A program made the translations under genes and the position numbers. DNA of 24,249 nucleotides. It comes from a virus. The notes below the pieces were generated by a model that saw nothing but the letters and a program-made list of their open reading frames with translations, made no database searches and had not been told where the DNA came from. Positions 1 through 6,187 of this stretch are shown one piece after another. The stretch's first letter is position 1. The number at the start of each line of letters is the position of its first letter. The stretch lies in the IMG/VR virus record IMGVR_UViG_3300026078_000087, positions 1 through 24,249 of that record; one strand, given 5' to 3'.

Positions 1-470
1 TTATCAAACGCATCTAGAGTTAATTTCAGGTAGCCATTCTCTACAAATTTCTTCGGAACCTTGTCCCGAATTGTCCGAGCCACGTGGTCAGCTTCGTCTG
101 GTCGCGAGGCGATCATGACTGCGACCAAGGCATTTAGAAGATAGCGCATTGAGTCAACGTCATTTTCGAGCTGGTGGATAGCCTTATCCGCCGCTCTTTT
201 GTCCGCGCCGCCCTCTTCATGGGCGTATGAGTTCGGACCTTCCGGAAACGGATCACCATCGCCAGTAAGTAACCAGTTGAGGTTGACCCCGGTTACTGCC
301 CGCAGTTTCGGGCCAAACGTCCCAATCGAATTCGTGTTGACCCACTTGTTGACGTTCTGTGGACTGGTTCCTATCGCGCGCGAGAACGCCGCAGGCGTCG
401 GATAGCGACATTCTCGAATGATGTATTCGACTCTGCCGCCAACGGTTGAGAGATCGTAATTGTCTGCCAT
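1..470 (-). CDS. CI-like phage repressor, 3' end outside window
   Basis: Reading the minus strand from the ATG at 470 gives at least 156 codons with no stop before the window edge. Residues about 10-60 form a helix-turn-helix region (FSRAIGTSPQNVNKWV) followed by the motif NLNWLLTGDGDPF, which is typical of CI-like repressors of lambdoid phages. The visible C-terminal half has a helical stretch (QLENDVDSMRYLLNALV) and no recognisable S24 peptidase Ser/Lys pair, so it may be a repressor without self-cleavage or a shorter regulator. It is transcribed away from the early operon, with repeated operator-like motifs between them. The role, repression of the early promoter and maintenance of lysogeny, is inferred from family and position. 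It contains no TAG codon. Confidence 0.8.
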   Translation of the reverse strand, partial: MADNYDLSTVGGRVEYIIRECRYPTPAAFSRAIGTSPQNVNKWVNTNSIGTFGPKLRAVTGVNLNWLLTGDGDPFPEGPNSYAHEEGGADKRAADKAIHQLENDVDSMRYLLNALVAVMIASRPDEADHVARTIRDKVPKKFVENGYLKLTLDAFD

Positions 471-483
471 CCGCTGATAGTGA

Positions 484-542
484 ACTAAATCAATCGCTTA
501 GTCGTTGGCAACAAGTGGTTGACAACTGCATCAACTGTTAGT
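484..542. promoter_or_regulatory. Operator region with direct and inverted repeats
   Basis: Two related copies of ACTnnATCAAnnnnTTAGT lie at 484-502 (ACTAAATCAATCGCTTAGT) and 525-542 (ACTGCATCAACTGTTAGT, one base shorter). Between and overlapping them are two near-identical palindromes, GTTGGCAAC (504-512) and GTTGACAAC (518-526). They lie between the divergent repressor and early genes and overlap the -35 element of the rightward promoter, so they are candidate CI/Cro binding sites. Binding is inferred. Confidence 0.5.
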
Positions 543-549
543 GTATAAT
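519..549 (+). promoter_or_regulatory. Rightward early promoter (PR-like)
   Basis: A consensus -35 TTGACA (519-524) and a consensus -10 TATAAT (544-549) are separated by 19 bp, slightly long for sigma-70. The -35 lies inside the palindrome GTTGACAAC, as expected for a repressor-controlled promoter. Transcription would start near 556 and feed the whole early operon. Confidence 0.6.
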
Positions 550-587
550 TGAGCCTCCCGAAGCTGGCCTGGGTTGTTCGATTATCC

Positions 588-854
588 ATGCGCACGCCAC
601 CCGCAATCCCGAATCCGTTGCAGGCAAGTCGCAACGATATCCGCCTCGCGCTCGGTGGTGGTGAAGGCGATGACTACGTAGTCAGTCCCACGCCGCTGCC
701 CGAAGTTGACCCGGTTGATCGCGAGCATGTCGCGCACTGGTTCGACGTGGGTTGCCTGTTGGGAATGGCTCCAAAGCACGGCGAAATTTTGCTGTCTGTC
801 CATGCTCAGAATTTTGCCCCCGAATCGTTCGTCAACGCGAGTCAATTGTCATGA
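588..854 (+). CDS. Hypothetical first early protein (Cro position)
   Basis: An 88-aa reading frame starts at ATG 588, about 30 nt after the predicted transcription start, and ends in TGA overlapping the next ATG (ATGA at 851-854). I see no clear helix-turn-helix and recognise no family; position is where cro would be. The in-frame TTG at 549 lies in the promoter -10 and is unlikely to be the start. No good Shine-Dalgarno is visible. An opposite-strand frame of 87 codons (845-582) competes for the same DNA, so this call rests on direction and the 4-nt overlap. Confidence 0.4.
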   Translation: MRTPPAIPNPLQASRNDIRLALGGGEGDDYVVSPTPLPEVDPVDREHVAHWFDVGCLLGMAPKHGEILLSVHAQNFAPESFVNASQLS

Positions 855-1270
855 CCGATGTTGTTGTACAGGCGCAGTTGCCAATGATCGGACGTCGTGT
901 GGACGTTGATCTTGATGAGGTTCGTCGCCAGCCAAGCGGCTCTGCGGCGCTTGCTCTGTGCGCAACAAAGGCTGGATTGCTAGACAAGATTGTGGCTGCG
1001 GATCTTGGGTTACAAGAGGCTGTTTGGTCGCGCATCAAGACCGGTCAGAACAGTCTGAGCCTTGATGGCATCGTGGCTTTGATTCAGCGCTGCGGCAACG
1101 ATGCGCCGCTGAATTGGATGCTGCTCAAACTCAACTATGACCCACGTAGCTTGCGCCGGCTTGAGTCGGACACGGAACGTGAGTTGCGGGAAACGAAAGA
1201 GGAACTGACGCGCCTGAAAACTGAGCGCGAGGTTGAAATGCGTTTGCTCAGAGACATGAGGTCCGCATGA
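851..1270 (+). CDS. CII-like transcriptional regulator
   Basis: This 139-aa protein has a central helix-turn-helix-like region, about residues 35-75 (LLDKIVAADLGLQEAVWSRI, then TGQNSLSLDGIVALIQRCG), followed by LNWMLLKLNYDPRSLRRLE and a highly charged C-terminal coiled coil (TERELRETKEELTRLKTERE). This arrangement is common in phage regulators downstream of the PR promoter. It overlaps the upstream gene by ATGA and its own TGA overlaps the ATG of the HNH gene. The function as an early or lysogeny regulator is inferred. Confidence 0.6.
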   Translation: MTDVVVQAQLPMIGRRVDVDLDEVRRQPSGSAALALCATKAGLLDKIVAADLGLQEAVWSRIKTGQNSLSLDGIVALIQRCGNDAPLNWMLLKLNYDPRSLRRLESDTERELRETKEELTRLKTEREVEMRLLRDMRSA

Positions 1271-1524
1271 GTAATCAGATTAAACGGAAGATGCGGATAG
1301 CCCTCTACGAACGCCAGAGACATAAATGCGCCTATTGCGGACGCTATATGGAATTCAAGGAAAGCACTCTTGACCATGTGGTGCCGAAGAGTAAGGGCGG
1401 TCGATTGACTCGGGACAATCGAGTTGTGGCGTGCGCCAAATGCAATACCCGCAAAGGGAATCGAAGCGTTGGCTCGTTCGTATGCGAACTCGTAGTTAAT
1501 CATTTCCTTGGAATAGCGGCATGA
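1267..1524 (+). CDS. HNH endonuclease
   Basis: This 85-aa protein carries a complete small HNH domain: a CAYC zinc knuckle near residue 19, the core motif LDHVVPKSKGG near residues 37-47, an N-x3-AC step (NRVVAC), and a second CxxC (CAKC) followed by N and K residues. It is the free-standing HNH type common in phages, either a homing nuclease or a DNA-processing nuclease. It is joined to both neighbours by ATGA overlaps, so it is translated as part of the early operon rather than sitting as an obvious insertion. Confidence 0.8.
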   Translation: MSNQIKRKMRIALYERQRHKCAYCGRYMEFKESTLDHVVPKSKGGRLTRDNRVVACAKCNTRKGNRSVGSFVCELVVNHFLGIAA

Positions 1525-1724
1525 ACAATAGCGAAGCAACGAGCTTCGGGGCGTCAAGCCAGAAAGTGATGCCCGGCATAAACAACACTGGCAGTGCGCG
1601 CTCCGGCGCCTTCTTGGCGGAGCGGGAATTTACGGAAGGCGAACTGGCGAACGCTGCGGCGGTTCTGGCGCAGCCGATCGATCCAAAGCAACCGGAACTG
1701 TTCGGGGGAAAGCATGGCGGGTGA
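1521..1724 (+). CDS. Small hypothetical early protein
   Basis: A 67-aa frame starts in an ATGA overlap and ends 11 nt inside the following replication gene. Its second half (EREFTEGELANAAAVLAQPI) is acidic and probably helical. No family recognised; position just before the replication initiator suggests a replication or regulatory accessory protein. Confidence 0.5.
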   Translation: MNNSEATSFGASSQKVMPGINNTGSARSGAFLAEREFTEGELANAAAVLAQPIDPKQPELFGGKHGG

Positions 1725-2496
1725 CTGGATCAAGATGCGCGTAGACCTTCAAACGCATCCGAAAATTGTCCGCATTTTGTCCGCAACCAAAGCGGACAAA
1801 TTTCGGGTCATCGGCGGACTGCATGCGGTATGGAGTGTGTTCGATACGCATTCTGTTGATGGAACCCTGAACGGCTATACGCCAGATACGCTCGACCACA
1901 TCATCGGATGGCCCGGGTTTTCTGAGGCGATGATTCGCGCAGAATGGCTATCTTTCGATGGCGCTGAAACCCTTGTTCTGCCTGAGTTTGACGAGCATAA
2001 CGGCAAGTCAGGAAAGCGCCGCGCTGAGGATCAAAAGCGCAAAAGGGATGGTCGGAAATGTCCGCAAAATGTCCAGAATGAAAGCGGACAAAATGCGGAC
2101 GAAAATAGGACTAGAGAAGAGAAGAGAAGAGAAGAGATAAAAGATACCCCTATATCCCCTAGCGGGGATTCGTCGGCATCGTCGATCTTGGAGCAGTACC
2201 ACGCCAAGCTACCGAACTGCCAACGCATCGCAGTCCTGAACGATAAACGCAAGAAGCGACTCGTCGCCGCCGAAAAGCTGGCGAAGAAGATTTGCGCGGA
2301 TCAGGGCTGGAAATACGACTCGCCTGTTTTCTGGGGTGCCTTCTTCGGCGAATGTGCCAGCGATGCATGGATGCGCGGTGACGTGCCGAATCCGAATAAC
2401 CCGGCATGGAAGCAGAACATCGATGTCCTGCTCGCCGAGGATCGGATTGCATCCGTCATGGACAAGGCAATCGCAACGATGCGGGGTGCGCAATGA
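1714..2496 (+). CDS. Phage replication initiator-like protein
   Basis: The start is placed at ATG 1714, after AGGTGACT-poor sequence with GGGGGAAAG upstream, giving 260 aa (MAGDWIKMRVDLQTHPKI). N-terminal residues 1-90 look like a winged-helix DNA-binding region of phage replication proteins (KADKFRVIGGLHAVWSVFD, GWPGFSEAMI). A low-complexity basic/acidic linker follows (residues about 95-145, including TREEKRREEIKD from a GAAGA repeat), then a C-terminal domain (LAKKICADQGWKYDSPVFWG) and VPNPNNPAWKQNIDVLL. This N-DNA-binding plus C-partner-binding layout is like lambda O. It is directly followed by a DnaB-like helicase, as expected for an initiator. The gene itself contains clustered GCGGACAA repeats that may be the origin. 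Confidence 0.7.
   Translation: MAGDWIKMRVDLQTHPKIVRILSATKADKFRVIGGLHAVWSVFDTHSVDGTLNGYTPDTLDHIIGWPGFSEAMIRAEWLSFDGAETLVLPEFDEHNGKSGKRRAEDQKRKRDGRKCPQNVQNESGQNADENRTREEKRREEIKDTPISPSGDSSASSILEQYHAKLPNCQRIAVLNDKRKKRLVAAEKLAKKICADQGWKYDSPVFWGAFFGECASDAWMRGDVPNPNNPAWKQNIDVLLAEDRIASVMDKAIATMRGAQ
1766..1800. repeat. Iteron-like repeats, cluster 1
   Basis: TTGTCCGC occurs at 1766-1773 and 1777-1784, exactly 11 bp apart, and its inverse GCGGACAA at 1792-1799. The last two form a perfect 9-bp inverted repeat TTTGTCCGC/GCGGACAAA with a 7-nt spacer (1776-1800). Location inside the initiator gene suggests origin iterons. Confidence 0.5.
2058..2102. repeat. Iteron-like repeats, cluster 2, and candidate origin
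   Basis: ATGTCCGC (2058-2065) and ATGTCCAG (2069-2076) are 11 bp apart; inverted copies GCGGACAA (2084-2091) and GCGGACGA (2095-2102) are also 11 bp apart. A purine-rich tract made of GAGAA/GAAGA repeats follows (about 2107-2145), which could act as the easily melted region. The same core occurs in cluster 1 about 290 bp upstream. Initiator genes with internal phased repeats next to a purine-rich tract recall the lambda O/ori arrangement. Origin function is inferred. Confidence 0.5.
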
Positions 2497-3911
2497 GCCG
2501 CTACGACGAACAGGTGCTACGCGTGCCGCCGCATTCAATCGACGCGGAGCAAAGCGTGCTCGGCGGCCTGATGCTCGACCCCGCATCGCTGGCGAAAATT
2601 TCGGATTGGCTCGCTGAGGATGATTTCTACCGCAAGGATCATCGGATGGTCTATCGTGCAATCGGCGAACTGGTCAAGGCTTCGCGTCCGTGCGATCCAG
2701 TGACTCTGGCCGACTGGTTTGAGCTAAACGGATTGTCTGATCTGGCCGGCGGTTCGAACTATGTGATCGAACTTGCCAACACGACCCCGAGCGCAGCGAA
2801 CATCGTTGCATATGCGGAGATTGTTCGAGAAAAGTCAGTTCTGCGGAAGTTGATCGATGCAGGAACGACGATCGTTTCCGATTCCTTCTCGCCAAACGGT
2901 AAAGCGTCAGCCGATATCGTTGCTAACGCCTCGCATGCGCTGAGCGGACTTGCGGCGACGCCGAAGGGCGGACTGATGCCGGCGAAGGGAGCGTTCAAGG
3001 CGCTTGTCGCGCAGCAGATTGAACGCTACGAGGCAGGCCCGAAGCTTCTCGGCTTGCCTACGCCCTGGCATGAATTGAACAAAATCACTCATGGCTTGCG
3101 GCCTGGCGTGCTCTACATCCTCGGCGCTCGCCCAAGCATGGGGAAGTCAGTCTTCATCGAAAACCTTGCATTTTTCTCTGCTCTACGTGGAACAAACACC
3201 GCGATTTTCTCGGCGGAAATGACGGCGCAGGAATATGCGGCGCGCGCAACTGCATCGCATGGGGATATTCCGTTCACGTGGGTCGAGCAACCCAGCAATA
3301 GCAAGGAATGGCCTGACGCGGAAATCTACTGGTCACGCAATGGCGAAATTGTCAATCGCTTGATGCGGGCGCCAGTGCTGATCGATGACACGCCGGCCAT
3401 CAATATCAATCAATTGCAGGCTCGCGCACGTCGCGCGCACACGCAGAAGCCTATCGAGTTGATCGTGGTCGATCACTTGCACGACATGGATCACGGCAGG
3501 AAGCCGGAAGCCATTCGCCATGAAATTGGCATCGCCGTTCAGGGCCTAAAGACGCTCGCAAAGGAATTTCACTGCCCCGTTGTCGTTGCCGCGCAGTTAA
3601 ACCGTGGTGTTGCGAATAGAACAGACAAGCGACCAACGCTAACCGATCTTCGCGAGGCGGGCGAGATCGAGCAAAAGAGCGACGTAATCATGTTCCTGCA
3701 TCGCGAGGACTACTACGACCCGAACAAGGAACCAGGATGCGTCCAACTGATCCCTGCCAAGGGTCGCAACATCAAGATCGGTGAGGCGATTTACCTAAAA
3801 AACAGTTTCGACCGCATGCGCTTGGATGACGGCGAAAGGCCCGCCAGTTCCGCGCGTGAACCTGTGCGATCCAGTCGCTTTGATGCGCAATCTGACCCCT
3901 GGGCCGCATGA
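2493..3911 (+). CDS. dnaB: DnaB-like replicative DNA helicase
   Basis: The ATG at 2493 overlaps the previous TGA and gives 472 aa, the normal length for DnaB. The N-terminal domain begins with the signature RVPPHSIDAEQSVLGGLMLD and HRMVYRAIGELV. The RecA-like ATPase domain has Walker A GARPSMGKS at about residues 209-217 and Walker B LIVVDHLHDM near 323-332, then AAQLNRGVANR, LREAGEIEQKSDVIMFLHR and a C-terminal PAKGRN. It unwinds the replication fork 5' to 3' as a hexamer. The adjacent initiator probably loads it, so the phage carries its own helicase rather than recruiting only the host one. No TAG codon is present. Confidence 0.95.
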   Translation: MSRYDEQVLRVPPHSIDAEQSVLGGLMLDPASLAKISDWLAEDDFYRKDHRMVYRAIGELVKASRPCDPVTLADWFELNGLSDLAGGSNYVIELANTTPSAANIVAYAEIVREKSVLRKLIDAGTTIVSDSFSPNGKASADIVANASHALSGLAATPKGGLMPAKGAFKALVAQQIERYEAGPKLLGLPTPWHELNKITHGLRPGVLYILGARPSMGKSVFIENLAFFSALRGTNTAIFSAEMTAQEYAARATASHGDIPFTWVEQPSNSKEWPDAEIYWSRNGEIVNRLMRAPVLIDDTPAININQLQARARRAHTQKPIELIVVDHLHDMDHGRKPEAIRHEIGIAVQGLKTLAKEFHCPVVVAAQLNRGVANRTDKRPTLTDLREAGEIEQKSDVIMFLHREDYYDPNKEPGCVQLIPAKGRNIKIGEAIYLKNSFDRMRLDDGERPASSAREPVRSSRFDAQSDPWAA

Positions 3912-4090
3912 AACCCCATGAAGAATTTCACCTACACCAAACCAACTATGCCGAATGGTGCCAATACGTCGCGCCACGATGGAAGGAGCTTTTGATGAAC
4001 GCCACGAAAGAAGAAAAGCATCGGTTGTGGAACATCGCTCCGGCGCAGTTGCGCGAGGCGATTAAGGCGATTGCGAAGGAGGCGGCGTGA
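3908..4090 (+). CDS. Small hypothetical protein
   Basis: A 60-aa frame in an ATGA overlap with dnaB; its TGA overlaps the GTG start of the next gene. It is charged and probably helical (APAQLREAIKAIAKEA at the C-terminus) with no membrane segment. No family recognised. Confidence 0.55.
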   Translation: MKPHEEFHLHQTNYAEWCQYVAPRWKELLMNATKEEKHRLWNIAPAQLREAIKAIAKEAA

Positions 4091-4542
4091 ATCGCGGATT
4101 CTTCGAGATCGGCATCTATCGCAGCAAAACGTCCGCGAATGTAGGCACGCTATGGCGTTCTGCGTTTCAAATGGGCGCCGCAGGCATCTTCACGGTCGGG
4201 CGCCGCTATCCGCAGCAAGCTAGCGATACGGTCAAGGCGTACAAGCATGTCCCGTATCGCGAGTATACGGACTTCGATGCGCTTGTCGAAGGGCTGCCGT
4301 ATTCCTGCCCGCTGGTCGCTGTTGAAATGGGTGGCAAGCCAATGCAGAACTTCGTCCATCCGGAACGAGCGATGTATTTGCTTGGCGCTGAGGATCACGG
4401 AATCCCGCCGACGCTGCTCGCTCGCTGCCATCACGTCATTTCGCTTCCGTCAATCCGCACGCAGTCCTACAACGTTGCGGTCGCTGGTTCGATGGTGATG
4501 TTTGACCGGCAGAGCAAGGCGGGATGGAGGGATGTCGCATGA
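4087..4542 (+). CDS. SPOUT (TrmH/SpoU-type) RNA 2'-O-methyltransferase
   Basis: Start is GTG 4087 in a GTGA overlap; 151 aa, the length of a minimal SPOUT domain. The three family motifs are present: motif 1 SANVGTLWRSAF (N and R conserved), motif 2 YLLGAEDHGIP (like FGSEGxGL), and motif 3 ISLPSIRTQSYNVAVAGSM (like the SLNVSxA knot). Such enzymes transfer a methyl group from SAM to a ribose of tRNA or rRNA. There is no extra RNA-binding domain, as in the small TrmL group that methylates wobble nucleotide 34. Because the phage carries tRNAs including an amber reader, one of them is an attractive substrate; that link is inference. Confidence 0.85.
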   Translation: MNRGFFEIGIYRSKTSANVGTLWRSAFQMGAAGIFTVGRRYPQQASDTVKAYKHVPYREYTDFDALVEGLPYSCPLVAVEMGGKPMQNFVHPERAMYLLGAEDHGIPPTLLARCHHVISLPSIRTQSYNVAVAGSMVMFDRQSKAGWRDVA

Positions 4543-4802
4543 AAACCTTCGCTGACGTGCTGCGAAATTTCCAGAAGCGCAAACGCCAAGTTCCGTCATG
4601 CCGCTATGCGCGCATCGTGGCGGAAATCGCCAAGGGCAATATGCAGGCCGAACAGATTGCACATGCGACGGGCGAATCGCTCAAGAACGTACAGAACCGC
4701 TTAGGCGAACTGCGCGAGGCTGGCGTGCTGCAAGTTAGATCGCTCGCGATGCCGTTTGATCGCACTGGTCGCTCGCGGATCGAATGGGGGATTGCGGCGT
4801 GA
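4539..4802 (+). CDS. Winged-helix DNA-binding protein
   Basis: The ATG at 4539 (ATGA overlap) gives 87 aa; the frame extends 5 codons further upstream but without overlap logic. Residues about 22-65 form a winged helix: YARIVAEIAKGNMQAEQIAHATGES, then LKNVQNRLGELREAGVLQVR. This looks like a MarR/ArsR-like HTH that recognises DNA. Role in the operon is unknown, probably regulation of replication or accessory genes. Confidence 0.6.
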   Translation: MKTFADVLRNFQKRKRQVPSCRYARIVAEIAKGNMQAEQIAHATGESLKNVQNRLGELREAGVLQVRSLAMPFDRTGRSRIEWGIAA

Positions 4803-6187
4803 ATTACGATGAATTCATCTCGCGAAAGCTTTCAATCGTTCCGCCCACTGGATTGCGTGACGTTGGCGAGATTGCGGGTCCGCTTTTCCCGCATCAAGAC
4901 GTTTTGACGCGATGGGCGCTAAGTCGTGGACGTGCTGCGATCTTCGCAGATACCGGCCTTGGCAAAACGCGCATGCAACTGGCGTGGGCGGATGCGGTGC
5001 ATCGTCTTGCCGGCCATGATGTTCTGATTCTCGCCCCGTTGGCCGTGGCCGCGCAAACGGTTCGCGAAGGCGCAGAAATGGGATTGACGATTACGCACTG
5101 CCGCGAACCGGAGGATGTGCGCGCGGGCGTAAATATCACGAACTACGACCGCATGCACAAAATCGATTGTGAACGGTTCGGCGCTGTCGTGTTGGACGAA
5201 TCGAGCATCATTAAGCATCACACTTCAAAGACGTTGAAAGCACTACTCGTCGCTTTCCGTGACACCCCGTTCAAGCTGTGCGCGACGGCAACACCGGCGC
5301 CGAATGATTGGGCCGAGCTTGGCACACACGCGGAATTCCTCGGCATCTGCACGCAAGCGGAAATGCTTGCGGAGTATTTCATTCACGATGCGGCAAAAAC
5401 CCAGGACTGGCGCTTGAAAGGCCATGCGCGCGAATTGTTCTGGAAATGGGTAGCGACTTGGGCGGCGATGGTTCGCAAGCCATCGGACCTGGGCTTTGAC
5501 GATGGCCCCTATGTTTTGCCGCCGCTGGATATTTCCGAGCACCACGTCGAGACGGCCGCCCAAGCGGCAGATGGGATGCTGTTCGCGCTTGAGGCATCTA
5601 GCCTGAGTGAGCGCCGAGACGCCAAGCGCGCGAGTTTGGCTAACCGCGTAGCGGCCTGCGCTGAGATGGCGAATGCAGATAAGCAGCAATGGATTGTTTG
5701 GTGCGATCTGAATGACGAAGGCGACGCGCTGACTGCGGCGATTGACGGAGCAGTGCAGGTCGCAGGATCTGATGATCCGGAAGTCAAAGAACAGCGGATG
5801 ATGGATTTTGCCGCCGGCAAGATTCGCGTACTCGTGACCAAGAGCCGTATAGCTGGGTGGGGAATGAATTGGCAAAACTGCGCCCGCGTCGCCTTCGTCG
5901 GCGCTACGGATTCGTGGGAATCGTATTACCAGGCAATCCGACGCTGCTGGCGGTTCGGACAAAAGCGCGAGGTTCATGCGCATATCTTTGCAAGCGAGCT
6001 TGAGGGCGCGATCGTCGCCAATCTCAAGCGTAAGGAAGCCGACGCCGCAACTATGGCTGATGCACTGGCCGCAGAGACTGGCGCGGCAATAAAACAATCC
6101 GTGCTCGGACTTATGCGCGAATCGAACGCATATAAGCCGGCTCGTCGAATCGTGGCACCCAATTGGCTTAGGAGTGAGGCGGCATGA
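4799..6187 (+). CDS. SF2 helicase (DEAD/SNF2-like)
   Basis: Start GTG 4799 lies in a GTGA overlap; 462 aa. Helicase motifs appear in order: a Q-like LFPHQDVLTRWAL, motif I ADTGLGKT (about 50-57), motif Ia LAPLAVAAQTV, motif II VVLDESSIIK (about 130), motif III CATATPAPN (about 161), motif V VLVTKSRIAGWGMNWQ and motif VI YYQAIRRCWRFGQ (about 378-389). This matches the compact SNF2-type helicases often found beside phage DNA methyltransferases and replication genes. It uses ATP to move on double-stranded DNA. The next gene, overlapping by 4 nt, is a DNA methyltransferase, so the two may act together. Confidence 0.9.
   Translation: MNYDEFISRKLSIVPPTGLRDVGEIAGPLFPHQDVLTRWALSRGRAAIFADTGLGKTRMQLAWADAVHRLAGHDVLILAPLAVAAQTVREGAEMGLTITHCREPEDVRAGVNITNYDRMHKIDCERFGAVVLDESSIIKHHTSKTLKALLVAFRDTPFKLCATATPAPNDWAELGTHAEFLGICTQAEMLAEYFIHDAAKTQDWRLKGHARELFWKWVATWAAMVRKPSDLGFDDGPYVLPPLDISEHHVETAAQAADGMLFALEASSLSERRDAKRASLANRVAACAEMANADKQQWIVWCDLNDEGDALTAAIDGAVQVAGSDDPEVKEQRMMDFAAGKIRVLVTKSRIAGWGMNWQNCARVAFVGATDSWESYYQAIRRCWRFGQKREVHAHIFASELEGAIVANLKRKEADAATMADALAAETGAAIKQSVLGLMRESNAYKPARRIVAPNWLRSEAA

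Noticed and set aside
582-845. 87-codon minus-strand frame opposite the first early gene
   Set aside because: It lies against the direction of the early promoter with no Shine-Dalgarno; the plus frame is coupled to the next gene. Not fully excluded.
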